Below, one piece after another: positions 25,776 to 36,316 of a stretch of DNA of 64,000 nucleotides; position 1 is the stretch's first letter; each line of letters begins with the position of its first letter. Location: NCBI GenBank assembly GCA_947480015.1, contig CANKBS010000017.1:1-64000 (forward strand), read 5' to 3'. Made by a program: the position numbers and the translations under genes. The notes below the pieces were generated by a model. That model saw only the letters and a program-made list of their open reading frames with translations. It searched no databases and was not told the DNA's origin. Origin of the DNA: Sphingobacteriaceae bacterium (GTDB lineage Bacteria > Bacteroidota > Bacteroidia > B-17B0 > Aurantibacillaceae).

Positions 25776-27884
25776 ATGAATAAATTTAGCTGCCTTATGG
25801 CCCTGAGCATTTTTACTGCAAATCATCTTTCTTCACAAAAGCCCTTAGTTTATCCACTTGCCAAAAAGGATACCGTTGCAGATACTTATTTTGGAACAAA
25901 AGTGGCCGACCCTTATCGCTGGCTCGAAGATGACCGAAGCGAGGCCACCGAAGCCTGGGTTAAGGCTCAGAATATTTGTACCGAAAACTATTTGAAAGAA
26001 AGTAAATCACGTTTGGTCATAAAAGAACGTCTAACCGAACTTTGGAATTACAACAAACAATCGGCCCCTTTTAAAAAAGGGAATTCGTTTTTCTGTTATA
26101 AAAACAATGGACTTCAAAACCAAAGTGTGCTTTATAGGTTGTCGTCCTTAACGGATGCCGGAGACATATTGTTAGATCCAAATACACTCTCACAAGATGG
26201 TACCGTTTCATTAAGTGGCACCTCCATTTCTAAAGATGGGAAAACACTGGCCTATGGCATTTCAAAAGCAGGATCCGATTGGGTAGAAATCCATTTTAAA
26301 GATATAGCCACAAAAAAAGATTTACCCGATGTAATCAAATGGGTGAAATTTAGTGGTATGGCCTGGCGCGGAAACGGCATTTATTACAGCCGTTACGCCG
26401 AACAGAGCGGAAGCGGACGCTCTCAAAAAAATCAATTTCACAAAGTTTATTTTCATCAGCTGGGTTTAACACAACAAGAAGATGTTTTGATTTATGAGGA
26501 CAAAGATCATCCCGATTATAATTTTGGGGCCTTTCTAACAGAAAACGAAAATTACCTATTTTTAAGTATCAGTGAGTCAACCAGCGGCGAAATGTTATAT
26601 GTGAAAGATCTTGCTAACGAAAAAGCAGGTTTTAAAATGATTTCGGGTGAATTTGATTTTGATTATTCTATTATTGATGAGGTAGACAAAACCTTTTACA
26701 TGCTCACCAATCGTAATGCTCCTAAATACAAACTCGTTTCCTTTACTCTCGATGCTACGGATCCGGATAGTTGGAAAACCATTATTCCCGAAAACACCAA
26801 TTTGTTAGAAAGTGCCAGACTCTGCAATCATAAATTAGTGGCCAATTACTTGGAAGAGGTTTCGTCACATGTTTATTATTATGACCTTAAAGGGAATAAA
26901 GAAGGAGAGGTTAAATTGCCCGGCATTTGCCGCTTAAATGCGTTTAACAGCGATAAATCCGATAACTTTGCCACATACAGCCTCATAAGCTTTACCTCTC
27001 CCGAGCGCTCTTATTATCTCGATGCGATTACATGGGAAAGCCAGCTTATTTTTAAGCCCGATTGTAAATTCGACTCTGAAAACTACCTCACCGAACAGGT
27101 TTATTATCCCAGCAAGGATGGTACTAAAATTCCCATGTTTATAACCCATAAAAAAGGATTGGTGATGAATGCCCAAACACCATGTTTTGTATACGGATAT
27201 GGTGGATTTAATATTTCCATTGCTCCCGAGTTTCGAATTGACCGCACTGTTTTTCTGGAAGCAGGGGGAATTTATTGTGTATCAAATTTGAGGGGTGGAG
27301 GCGAGTTTGGTGAAGACTGGCACAAGGCTGGCACCAAATGCAATAAACAACATGTGTTTGATGATTTTATAGCGGCATGTGATTTTTTGGTGGCTAAAAA
27401 ATACACCTCGTATAACAAAATTGCCATTCATGGTCGAAGTAACGGAGGCTTGCTCATTGGCGCCGTTATGACCCAACGACCTGATATTTGTAAGGTAGCA
27501 CTACCAACTGTTGGGGTGTTGGATATGCTGCGTTTTCATTTATTTACCATAGGTCGGGCTTGGACAGTGGATTATGGTTGCAGTGATAATAAACCGGAGT
27601 TTGATTGTTTGTACCGATATTCTCCTTTACACCATATAAAACCTGTGGATTATCCGGCAACCATGATACTTACAGGCGATCATGACGATCGCGTAGTGCC
27701 GGCCCATTCCTTTAAATTTGCCGCCACCCTGCAAGAAAAAAACAAAAGCGACCAACCCATGTTGATACGAATAGATGTCAACGCAGGCCACGGAGCCGGA
27801 AAACCAACAAGCAAACAAATCGCCGAATTTGCCGATATGTGGGGCTTCGTGTTCGATAATCTATCTTTGATTCCGATTAAATAA
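25776..27884 (+). CDS. Prolyl oligopeptidase, S9A family
   Basis: 702 residues with a signal-like N-terminus. The N-terminal propeller begins DPYRWLEDDRSEATEAWVKA. The catalytic domain carries GGGEFGEDWHKAGTK, the nucleophile Ser555 in IHGRSNGGLLIGA, the acid in GDHDDRVVP (634-642), and His672 in NAGHGAGKP. The enzyme cleaves short peptides after proline, probably in the periplasm. Divergent from the glucosaminidase gene. Confidence 0.93.
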   Translation: MNKFSCLMALSIFTANHLSSQKPLVYPLAKKDTVADTYFGTKVADPYRWLEDDRSEATEAWVKAQNICTENYLKESKSRLVIKERLTELWNYNKQSAPFKKGNSFFCYKNNGLQNQSVLYRLSSLTDAGDILLDPNTLSQDGTVSLSGTSISKDGKTLAYGISKAGSDWVEIHFKDIATKKDLPDVIKWVKFSGMAWRGNGIYYSRYAEQSGSGRSQKNQFHKVYFHQLGLTQQEDVLIYEDKDHPDYNFGAFLTENENYLFLSISESTSGEMLYVKDLANEKAGFKMISGEFDFDYSIIDEVDKTFYMLTNRNAPKYKLVSFTLDATDPDSWKTIIPENTNLLESARLCNHKLVANYLEEVSSHVYYYDLKGNKEGEVKLPGICRLNAFNSDKSDNFATYSLISFTSPERSYYLDAITWESQLIFKPDCKFDSENYLTEQVYYPSKDGTKIPMFITHKKGLVMNAQTPCFVYGYGGFNISIAPEFRIDRTVFLEAGGIYCVSNLRGGGEFGEDWHKAGTKCNKQHVFDDFIAACDFLVAKKYTSYNKIAIHGRSNGGLLIGAVMTQRPDICKVALPTVGVLDMLRFHLFTIGRAWTVDYGCSDNKPEFDCLYRYSPLHHIKPVDYPATMILTGDHDDRVVPAHSFKFAATLQEKNKSDQPMLIRIDVNAGHGAGKPTSKQIAEFADMWGFVFDNLSLIPIK

Positions 27885-28126
27885 TTGATTTAATGACTGA
27901 TGTTTTCAGCCACCCTTGGGCTATTAAACTGAAATTAAAACTCAGGTCTTCTGCCAAATTAATTTAGCTAATTAAAACCCTAAAACAGGGCTGCTTGGTT
28001 TACTCAACCTATAAATGTGGTGAGACACTCAAATGAACTAGTGAAGGCGGCTAAGGAATGAGTGAAAAAATTTGTTTTCTTTTATAATAACTTTATTTTT
28101 ATAGTATACAATTAGAAGATAGTATC

Positions 28127-31100
28127 ATGAAAAAATTAGGAATTTTAATGTTTTTTGCACTGGGCTTAAATGGATCATTTAATGCGCAAACCGCTCAAGC
28201 GAATTCAGGCTCACTGGCCGGGCAAAAACAAACAGATGTTAACCAGTCTGTTGCAAAAACAAAATTCATAGCTAACCAGGATTATTTATCCGCTAGTTCA
28301 AACAAAGACTATAAGAATTTCTATGGAGATTCGCTGAAAGGTTTTGACGAAATGCGTCTAAAAACCGATTTATTAGCCAAAGGCTTATATGGTCAGGAAA
28401 TTATGGGTCATATTGAAAACCAAAAACGTATCTTTATTAAGCAAAAATATCACATTGGGGTTCAACCAACTTACCTTCCGGCTGATATTCAGTTAAATAC
28501 GATTAATTTCGGTACTCCTAAAGGTAAAGTTATTGGTACTGGTAATACCATTAATACCGCACCTTGTATAAATGAAGACTTTGAATTATGTTTACCAGGT
28601 GTTTATTCAACTTCGTTATCAGTAGCCGGTTGGACATTATCCAGCCGTACTCAGGACGGTAACTGTACTTCTCCTTCGTGGAACCCCGGAGCGGCAGAAT
28701 TTTCAATTATTGCTACGCCGGTTATTGGTTATCCAACCATTGGTACCATTCCTCACTCGCCTTTAGGTGGTACTAAAATTGCTTGGTTAAATAATAATGT
28801 TAATAATAATTCGGTAACACGTATCGTTCAAACTTTCCCTGTAACTAATGCTAACACCCTGTTTCAGTTCGCTTATGGCGGTTACTGGCAAGATGGTGGT
28901 GGCGGTCACGGTTGTTGCGATCAACCTGCCGTGCAAGTAAGGATGAGAGATTGTTTAGGTGCACCATTAGCTTGTTCAAATTTAAGTTTGGCTCCGGGTG
29001 CCGGTTGCCAAAGTGCTAATACAACGTTCACAGTTGTAAGTGGTATTGCTTCTTGGACAAACTGGCAAGTAAAATACATCGATTTAACGCCATTTATTGG
29101 CACTTGTGTAACTTTTGAAATTTACACAACTGATTGTGCTTTTGGAGGTCACTACGGAACAACCTTTTTTGACGCCCGTTGTGGTGGTCAGTTAGTTGGT
29201 CTTGGTTTAGGTGGTCCTGGTGGAAGTATCGCCGGTCCGGTTAGTTTCTGTGCAGGGGCTAACGTAGCTTCAGTTGCTGCTCCATTAGGTTATTCAACTT
29301 ACCAATGGTATGCTCCAGGAGGGATTCCAATTTCCGCTCCACAAGGTACTATGTCTACTTTAACGGTTACAAACCCAGTTCCTTTTAGTGTTTATACTGT
29401 AGATTTAACTGCAGCTTCAGGTTGTCAATTTGTGGCTACGAATACCATTGTATTTTCGCAAGTAAATATTGCGGGTATTGGTTCTTCATCTACTTGTGCT
29501 GGCGGGGCCAGTGGTTCTGGTACGGTGCAGGGTAATGGTAGTGGCAGTGGGTATAATTATACCTGGCTCAACTCCAGTAGTTTAACGGTCGGCACGGCCT
29601 CCGTCGTCAATAATTTGGCGCCGGGTATCTATAGTGTCGTCTTAACCGGTTTTGGTGCGGCGGGCTGTGGGTCCGCGGTGGCAACTATTACCGTCGTCAC
29701 AGGTCCTCCGGGTATTATTTCCTTATTAAAGCCATTCTGTTCTACAGAAGCATATTTGGGAACCTCGGGCGGCACAAATTATCATTGGTATCATAACACA
29801 ACGGCCATATTAGCTCCTCTAGGCACAGCTCCTGGTTATACGGTAACCGCTCCTGTTAACTTAGATATTTACTGGCTTTCTTATTTATCAGCTCAGGGCT
29901 GTCAAGATTCGATAAGGTTTCAATTATTAACCTCTCCTCCAGGTTTAATTATGGTTACACCACCTAATTTTATTTGTCCGGGTGGTAATAATGGTCAGGC
30001 CGTTATTAACATGTCCCCCGCACCTAGTGCGCCTCCGGGAGCTAATTCCTATTTGGTATTTTCTACCGGTCTAACGCCAGCATATAACTCTTCCTTATAT
30101 CCTACTGCTTCAAACGTTTACACGGCAACAGGTTTACAGGCCGGAAGTTATAGTGTGGTTGCGTTTGACGGGTCTTGTAAATACAATACAACCTTCAACA
30201 TAGCGCCTTATATATTCAACTATTCGGTGAGTCCTACTTCACCTACTTTATGTCCGAATAATGCCGTAGCCGCCGCTATTACTTTTCCAACACCGGTAGG
30301 TTTTGGTGAATATACTTATTCATGGACACCTTCAACCTTCTTGGCCGGTAACACCCAGCAGTCTACCATTATTCAGCCTTATACGCCTATTGGGACACAA
30401 ACCACTATTATTTACAATATTGTTGTAACGCCTACATTGGTTAATTGTCCAATTGCTAAAACCCTCACCATTACAGCAGTTAATCCACCAACGCCAACCA
30501 TTACACCAATTCCTAATTTGTGTGATATTAGTTCACAGTATCTTATTAATGTGAGTCCTTTAGGCGGCACTTTCCTCAGTGGTATTACTGGTACAGCTAA
30601 CCCAATATCTTTAAACAGTGGTTTGTTCTCACCTACGCTAGTCCCAATTGGCGTGGTGAAAACCTTCACTTATTCAATTGCAGTAAACACCTGTGTTGCT
30701 ACTAATACGTCTACCTATATTGTATCTAAGTTTAATACCGCGGCACTGACCTCTTCGGTGCCTGCACATTGTGTAACCAATGGGGCATTTAACTTAATGA
30801 ATATCGTTCAAAGTACGGTAACCGGTGTTTGGAGTTCAAGCCAACTTCCCGGATCGGTGGTGAGTAATAACTTTATACCAAGTAATACCAACAATTCCTT
30901 CCCTGCAAATGTGACGCAAATGAATATTCAGATGAATTACAACACCACCTCCACCCCAATACAAGGTGTCTGTGATCACAGTGCTTCCATTTCAGTGGCC
31001 ATAACCAAAACCATTACGCCTCTTATTTCTACGGTTCCTGAGTTTTGCACCAATGCTGCTTTTATTAACATGACGGTTACACCATCCGGTGGAACTTGGT

Positions 31101-33229
31101 ATAATAACAGTGCAATTAGTGCAGCCGGCGTTATTAATCCTACTATTATGGTTAATACTCCATCCAGTGTAACGCATTACTCCATTCAAATAGGGCCCTG
31201 CGTAAATACAAATACTTCAAACATTTACGCTTCAACATTTAATCCGGCTGGCTTTACAGGAGCTATTAATAATCTTTGTTATAACAGTCAACCGTTTAAT
31301 TTGATGAGTGTTGCTCAAGGAACTACTTATGGTAGCTGGACTTTGCCGGCGCCGTACTCGGGTGCCATCTCTCAAAATTCCTTGAGTCCATTAAGTTTGA
31401 TTACTGGTGTATACACCTTAACCTATCACCGTTCATCTTTCCCTAATCTCACCTTATGTGAGGATACAAGAACCATTACGGTTTCTGTTATGAATCCACC
31501 AGCACCGGTAATTACCACTTTTGGACCAATATGTAGTATTGATGCCATAAAGCAACTGAGTGTAACGCCTAATTCAGGCGCTTGGACTAGTTCACCTTAC
31601 TTGACTACTAGTGGTGTTTTCACTCCTTCTGCTTGTGCAGTTGGTAATAACGTAATACAATATGTGATTGGTAGTTCAACGTGTAACAGGTCTCAAACTA
31701 AGTTTATCAACGTTGAAGGTTTTATACCTGCTACAATCTTAAGTAAAATCTCCGATCAGTGTAATACCGGATCAGCAGTTAACTTATCACCATTTACCTT
31801 AAGTAATTTAGGTGTCTGGAGTGGAAGCGGTATTTCTGGTACAAGTTTTAACCCTGGCTTAACTGGTGCTGGTACCGTTGTGTTAATCCACAAAACAGCG
31901 TCTTCACCAAGTGGTTTATGTCCCGATCAGGCTACCATTGCCGTAAATGTTTACTCATTGGCAGTTCCTATATTAACAAAGGTAAATCCGGTTTGTAACT
32001 CATCAGCCCCATTCCAATTTACAGTAAGTCCTGTTGGTGGGTTATTTGGTGGAGCTAATTCGAATGTGGTTTCTCAAGGAGGTAAGTTTGAACCATCGGC
32101 TGCCTTTATTGGTAATAATATTATTAATTACAGCATTACTTCCGGCCCTTGTGTTGCCTATGCTCAATTAATCGTGTCTGTTGAAAAATTTGTTTCTGCT
32201 GATTTCGCGAAGGAAGTTCCTAAATTCTGTAAAACAGATGCTGCCATAAATTTAAATAGTTTTGTGCAAAATCCTAATGGCGACTGGGCTGGTTTGGGTG
32301 TTACGCCAAATACAGGTATGTTCACACCTGGTATTGCCAACATCGGTAATGTAAATACAGTTACCTATACCACCCACTCTATGCCTACAGCTACACTTTG
32401 TCCTGATACCAGTATCGTGAGAATAGATGTACGTGAAACACCAACGGTTGTTGCCGTGAGTTCAAAATCTGAAGGTTGTGCGCCACACGAAGTGTCATTC
32501 AATACCCCAAGTTATAATGAAGGTAAAGGGGTGTGGGATTTCGGTGATGGATCAGAGCTGGTAACAAGCTTAGTGAGTAATTATGTATATACCAAACCGG
32601 GTGTTTATCATGTAACCTTTAACTATGCCAATGATGCAGGTTGTAGCGCTAAAACAACTATTTCGTATCCTATAAAAGTTTATGATGTGCCAAAAGCTGA
32701 TTTCATCTTACCGGATGAGGTGTTTATTTCAAATCCAGAAATCCAAATCTCTAATAACACCACTGTTTTAGGAAATAATACTTATGAGTGGAAAATCGCA
32801 GGTGTTACGAGTACAAACAAAGATGTGAATCCTAGATTTGAATTACCGAAAATTGGTAAATACCCTATCACACTTACCGCAACGTCTTACCACGGCTGTA
32901 AAGATGAAATAACAAAAACGCTTGAAATAAAAAATGATTTCAATATCTTCATTCCAACTTCATTCTCTCCAAACTTTGATGGATTAAATGATTATTTTGC
33001 TCCTGTATTCTCTGAATACGGTTTAGATATGAAGAGCTTTGAAATGGAAATCTTCGATCGTTGGGGTCACTCTTTATACCGCACTAAAGATCCTAACAAA
33101 GGATGGGATGGTTCGGCACTTAATAAAGGAGAGCCACTTAAAGAAGAAGTTTACATCTTCCGTATCAAGTACAAAGACATGGATGGAAATGCTTACAACA
33201 AGATGGGTCACGTTTCTTTAGTGAAATAA
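28127..33229 (+). CDS. Giant T9SS type B cell-surface protein with tandem modules and PKD domain
   Basis: 1700 residues. Signal peptide 1-20; a jelly-roll-like segment about 140-365 rich in paired cysteines (GGHGCCDQPAVQVRMRDCLG); Ig-like segments 370-785; four tandem modules of about 160 residues at about 787-1438; a PKD domain about 1438-1525 (GVWDFGDGS, GVYHVTFNYANDAGC); and the gliding-motility-type C-terminal domain from 1605 (FIPTSFSPNFDGLNDYF, FDRWGHSLY, GWDGS, VYIFRIKYKD). Likely an adhesin or surface-layer protein exported by type IX secretion. Well-isolated, with a strong terminator after it. A GC-rich patch occurs at 29521-29700. Confidence 0.88.
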   Translation: MKKLGILMFFALGLNGSFNAQTAQANSGSLAGQKQTDVNQSVAKTKFIANQDYLSASSNKDYKNFYGDSLKGFDEMRLKTDLLAKGLYGQEIMGHIENQKRIFIKQKYHIGVQPTYLPADIQLNTINFGTPKGKVIGTGNTINTAPCINEDFELCLPGVYSTSLSVAGWTLSSRTQDGNCTSPSWNPGAAEFSIIATPVIGYPTIGTIPHSPLGGTKIAWLNNNVNNNSVTRIVQTFPVTNANTLFQFAYGGYWQDGGGGHGCCDQPAVQVRMRDCLGAPLACSNLSLAPGAGCQSANTTFTVVSGIASWTNWQVKYIDLTPFIGTCVTFEIYTTDCAFGGHYGTTFFDARCGGQLVGLGLGGPGGSIAGPVSFCAGANVASVAAPLGYSTYQWYAPGGIPISAPQGTMSTLTVTNPVPFSVYTVDLTAASGCQFVATNTIVFSQVNIAGIGSSSTCAGGASGSGTVQGNGSGSGYNYTWLNSSSLTVGTASVVNNLAPGIYSVVLTGFGAAGCGSAVATITVVTGPPGIISLLKPFCSTEAYLGTSGGTNYHWYHNTTAILAPLGTAPGYTVTAPVNLDIYWLSYLSAQGCQDSIRFQLLTSPPGLIMVTPPNFICPGGNNGQAVINMSPAPSAPPGANSYLVFSTGLTPAYNSSLYPTASNVYTATGLQAGSYSVVAFDGSCKYNTTFNIAPYIFNYSVSPTSPTLCPNNAVAAAITFPTPVGFGEYTYSWTPSTFLAGNTQQSTIIQPYTPIGTQTTIIYNIVVTPTLVNCPIAKTLTITAVNPPTPTITPIPNLCDISSQYLINVSPLGGTFLSGITGTANPISLNSGLFSPTLVPIGVVKTFTYSIAVNTCVATNTSTYIVSKFNTAALTSSVPAHCVTNGAFNLMNIVQSTVTGVWSSSQLPGSVVSNNFIPSNTNNSFPANVTQMNIQMNYNTTSTPIQGVCDHSASISVAITKTITPLISTVPEFCTNAAFINMTVTPSGGTWYNNSAISAAGVINPTIMVNTPSSVTHYSIQIGPCVNTNTSNIYASTFNPAGFTGAINNLCYNSQPFNLMSVAQGTTYGSWTLPAPYSGAISQNSLSPLSLITGVYTLTYHRSSFPNLTLCEDTRTITVSVMNPPAPVITTFGPICSIDAIKQLSVTPNSGAWTSSPYLTTSGVFTPSACAVGNNVIQYVIGSSTCNRSQTKFINVEGFIPATILSKISDQCNTGSAVNLSPFTLSNLGVWSGSGISGTSFNPGLTGAGTVVLIHKTASSPSGLCPDQATIAVNVYSLAVPILTKVNPVCNSSAPFQFTVSPVGGLFGGANSNVVSQGGKFEPSAAFIGNNIINYSITSGPCVAYAQLIVSVEKFVSADFAKEVPKFCKTDAAINLNSFVQNPNGDWAGLGVTPNTGMFTPGIANIGNVNTVTYTTHSMPTATLCPDTSIVRIDVRETPTVVAVSSKSEGCAPHEVSFNTPSYNEGKGVWDFGDGSELVTSLVSNYVYTKPGVYHVTFNYANDAGCSAKTTISYPIKVYDVPKADFILPDEVFISNPEIQISNNTTVLGNNTYEWKIAGVTSTNKDVNPRFELPKIGKYPITLTATSYHGCKDEITKTLEIKNDFNIFIPTSFSPNFDGLNDYFAPVFSEYGLDMKSFEMEIFDRWGHSLYRTKDPNKGWDGSALNKGEPLKEEVYIFRIKYKDMDGNAYNKMGHVSLVK
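30486..32440 (+). repeat. Four tandem ~160-residue modules inside the giant T9SS protein
   Basis: Each module opens with P-x-I-x-x-x-x-P/G-x-C, continues with VSPLGGTF / VTPSGGTW / VTPNSGAW / VSPVGGLF, a 'GVF-P' element and a short cysteine segment before a second half with FNLMNIVQ / FNLMSVAQ / VNLSPFTL / INLNSFVQ. Approximate starts are 30486, 31010, 31496 and 31970. The copies are well diverged at DNA level, so the duplication is old. Confidence 0.7.
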
Positions 33230-33259
33230 GACCTCATAAAAGCTCAATTACAATCTGAA

Positions 33260-33290
33260 CCTCCGAAAAGAAATTTTCGGGGGTTTTTTT
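33260..33290 (+). terminator. Intrinsic terminator of the giant T9SS gene
   Basis: CCTCCGAAAA (33260-33269) pairs with TTTTCGGGGG (33274-33283), with one U-G pair, and seven T follow. It lies 30 nt after the stop codon. Confidence 0.85.
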
Positions 33291-33375
33291 GTTTTCACGC
33301 AGAGCTTAATCCAAATGTTATTGTTAAAAACATTAAACAAGCCTCAAAACCTGCCTTTCTATTAATAGTAATTTT

Positions 33376-36312
33376 ATGAGGATGAACAAAATTGGTTTAG
33401 GTTTTTTAGTGGTACTCGTATTTGCAGCTTTTTCTTTCGTTAAACGACCTAAAACGATTAAGGAGCCTGATTTTATTGGCATTCAAAATAAATGGGTCGA
33501 TTCGGTTTTCGCTTCCCTAAGTGCACAACAACGCTTAGCGCAATTATTCATGGTGGCAGCTTATAGCAACCGAGATCTTAAACATGTAAAAGAAATTAAA
33601 GAACTCATTTCGCACTATAATATTGGGGGTTTAATTTGGATGCAAGGTGGTCCGGTGCGACAAGGTAAGTTGGCAAATTATTTTCAATCGATTGCCAAAA
33701 CGCCTTTGTTGTATAGTATAGATGCCGAATGGGGACTGGCTATGCGTTTAGACAGTACCGTGCGCTATCCTAAACAAATGACCTTAGGCGCCATTCAAAA
33801 CGATTCACTCATTTATCAATTGGGCAAACAAATTGCCATCGAATGCAAACGCTTAGGCCTTCATGTAAATTTTGCGCCGGTGGCCGATATAAATAATAAT
33901 CCTTCTAATCCGGTAATTGGTATGCGGAGTTTTGGAGAAAATAAATTTAAGGTGGCTAAAAAAGCTTGCATGTATATGCAAGGCATGCAAGATCAACATG
34001 TGATGGCTAACGGCAAACACTTTCCGGGTCATGGTGATACAGATAGTGATTCACATAAAACCCTGCCCTTTATAGGTCATTCGAAAGAACGACTCGATAC
34101 CCTTGAGTTGTATCCCTTTCAATATTTATTCGATCGTGGATTAGCCAGCATTATGGTGGCACATCTAAATATCCCCAGTTTAGATACAAGTCGTACTTTA
34201 CCAAGTACCTTATCACCAAAAGTGGTAACCGATTTATTGAAAACAAAAATGGGTTTCAAGGGATTAGTATTTACCGATGCTTTAAACATGAAAGGTGTTT
34301 CTAAAAATTACGAAGCAGGCATCATCGATTTAAAGGCGCTGCTGGCGGGAAATGATGTATTATTGTTTAGTGGTGCTGTTCCCAAAGCGATTACTGAAAT
34401 CACAAAAGCCATCAAAGAAGGAAAAATCACTCAGGAAGAAATAGATAGTCGCTGCAAAAAAATACTAAAAGCAAAATACTGGGCCGGGTTAAATACAAAA
34501 CAGGAAATTGTTACCCGAAATTTACACAAAGAATTGAATACCAATCATAGCGACGAGCTGAATGACAAGCTCGCAGAAGCTTCTATGACTTTATTAAAAA
34601 ATGAGCGTAATTTTTTGCCATTAAAGGGTACCGATAGTTTAAAGATTGTTGAATTGTCATTAGGGGTTGAAGAACCCAATGCCTTAGGCAATACACTCCG
34701 CGATTACACCTATGTTGAACACCTGGGCTTAACACACGATGCCAAACCTGCAGCGATTGCCAAGGTATTTGAAAGTATCGCTACAGCAAACATTGTTATA
34801 CTTCAACTTAACAAAGCCACCTTGAAAGCTGAAAACAATTACGGTGTAGGTAATCAAACGCTGAGGTTAATGGATACCATTGCTCGATTAAAACCTACTG
34901 TATTAGTGATGTTAACCAACCCATATTTACTCAATAAATTAATTTCAGTTTCCAATTACAAAGCCATTTTATTGGGCTACGAATACCTTCCGTCCTTGCT
35001 AAGAGCCTCGGCTAATGCACTTGTTGGCGTGGCCAGGGTTGATGGCAAGTTACCGGTGAGTACCACGTATTTTAAAAGTGAAAGCGGTTTAGTGCTTGAA
35101 CCGGTGTTTCTGCCAACTAAAACCACCATGAAAGAAAGTTTCATAAATAAAAAATTCGGAGCCGTGGATAGTTTAGCACTTTATGGCATCGCTCAGAAAG
35201 CCTATCCGGGCTGTCAGATCGCAGCGTTAAAGGATGGCAAGGTCATTTATCAAAAATCGTTTGGGTCCTATACCTACAGCAATGACTCAAAAAAAGTAGA
35301 TAATGGAACGCTCTATGATTTAGCTAGTCTCACTAAAATCGCATCAAGTTCATTGGCCCTTATGAAATTGGAATCGGAAGGTTTGTTTGATTACAAGCGT
35401 ACCTTAGGGAGTTATCTGTCATACTTACAGGGAAGCAACAAAGAAGGCCTAGTTATAGAAAATGTATTAACGCATCAAGCGGGATTACAAGCCTGGATCC
35501 CATTTTATTTAAAAACCCTCCAAAAAAACGGCGATTACAAACCCGGTATTTATGCGCGTAAAAAAACAGAGGAATATCCGGTTCAAGTGGCTAAAGATTT
35601 ATATACCACTAAAGCTTTTCACGACACGATTTATCAGCGAATCGTAAATTCTAAGATTGAAAACCCTGGAAAATATTTATACAGCGACTTGGGTTATTAT
35701 TTTGTGCTACAAATTATTGAAGAACAAACACACAAAAAAATGAATGAATACGTTCAGGATTTGTATAGTAAGGTAGGTATTGGATTAACATTTTTACCTT
35801 TAAATTACTTTTCTAAAACACAAATAGCACCTACCGAAAATGACGAAAAGTTTCGTAAACAAGTTATTCAGGGTTATGTGCATGACCCTGGTGCGGCCTT
35901 ATTAGGAGGTGTTTCAGGGCATGCCGGTTTATTTGGAAACGCACTCGACATGGCAAAACTCATGCAATTATATTTAAATAAGGGGGAATTAAATGGTATT
36001 AGGCTAATAGATAGTAATGTGGTGAACGAATTTACACGTTGTCGGTTCTGTCCCGATAACCGCAGAGGCTTATGCTTCGAGAAACCGGAGCCCGATCCCA
36101 AAAAAGACAATCCGGTTGTTTCCGATTGCAGTGCCGAAAGTTTTGGCCACAGCGGATTTACCGGTACCTTTGCCTGGGCCGACCCGAAAAATAATTTGGT
36201 AGTTGTTTTTTTAAGTAATAGGGTTTACCCTAGTATTGAAGAAAATAAATTAACTAAACTTGGTATCCGCGGTAAAGTTCACAAAGCTTTTTACGAAGCT
36301 CTAAAAAATTAA
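33376..36312 (+). CDS. GH3 beta-N-acetylglucosaminidase (NagZ-like) fused to a class C beta-lactamase-fold domain
   Basis: 978 residues. N-terminal hydrophobic anchor about 5-20. GH3 domain about 35-370: KHFPGHGDTDSDSH at 214-227 (the NagZ His/Asp loop) and the nucleophile Asp301 in FTDALNM. A further GH3 C-terminal-like segment runs to about 600. The serine-hydrolase domain from about 605 has SLTK at 651-654 and YSDLGYYF, as in class C beta-lactamase/esterase-fold enzymes. A cysteine-rich loop (RCRFCPDNRRGLCF, near 886-900) is unusual. The two activities suggest peptidoglycan-fragment recycling. It heads an envelope operon. Confidence 0.88.
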   Translation: MRMNKIGLGFLVVLVFAAFSFVKRPKTIKEPDFIGIQNKWVDSVFASLSAQQRLAQLFMVAAYSNRDLKHVKEIKELISHYNIGGLIWMQGGPVRQGKLANYFQSIAKTPLLYSIDAEWGLAMRLDSTVRYPKQMTLGAIQNDSLIYQLGKQIAIECKRLGLHVNFAPVADINNNPSNPVIGMRSFGENKFKVAKKACMYMQGMQDQHVMANGKHFPGHGDTDSDSHKTLPFIGHSKERLDTLELYPFQYLFDRGLASIMVAHLNIPSLDTSRTLPSTLSPKVVTDLLKTKMGFKGLVFTDALNMKGVSKNYEAGIIDLKALLAGNDVLLFSGAVPKAITEITKAIKEGKITQEEIDSRCKKILKAKYWAGLNTKQEIVTRNLHKELNTNHSDELNDKLAEASMTLLKNERNFLPLKGTDSLKIVELSLGVEEPNALGNTLRDYTYVEHLGLTHDAKPAAIAKVFESIATANIVILQLNKATLKAENNYGVGNQTLRLMDTIARLKPTVLVMLTNPYLLNKLISVSNYKAILLGYEYLPSLLRASANALVGVARVDGKLPVSTTYFKSESGLVLEPVFLPTKTTMKESFINKKFGAVDSLALYGIAQKAYPGCQIAALKDGKVIYQKSFGSYTYSNDSKKVDNGTLYDLASLTKIASSSLALMKLESEGLFDYKRTLGSYLSYLQGSNKEGLVIENVLTHQAGLQAWIPFYLKTLQKNGDYKPGIYARKKTEEYPVQVAKDLYTTKAFHDTIYQRIVNSKIENPGKYLYSDLGYYFVLQIIEEQTHKKMNEYVQDLYSKVGIGLTFLPLNYFSKTQIAPTENDEKFRKQVIQGYVHDPGAALLGGVSGHAGLFGNALDMAKLMQLYLNKGELNGIRLIDSNVVNEFTRCRFCPDNRRGLCFEKPEPDPKKDNPVVSDCSAESFGHSGFTGTFAWADPKNNLVVVFLSNRVYPSIEENKLTKLGIRGKVHKAFYEALKN

Positions 36313-36316
36313 AAAT

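Noticed and set aside
27885-28126. A promoter or RNA gene in the gap before the giant T9SS gene
   Set aside because: Only a weak TAACTTTA resembling a -7 box was found, with no suitable -33 spacing and no stable structure.
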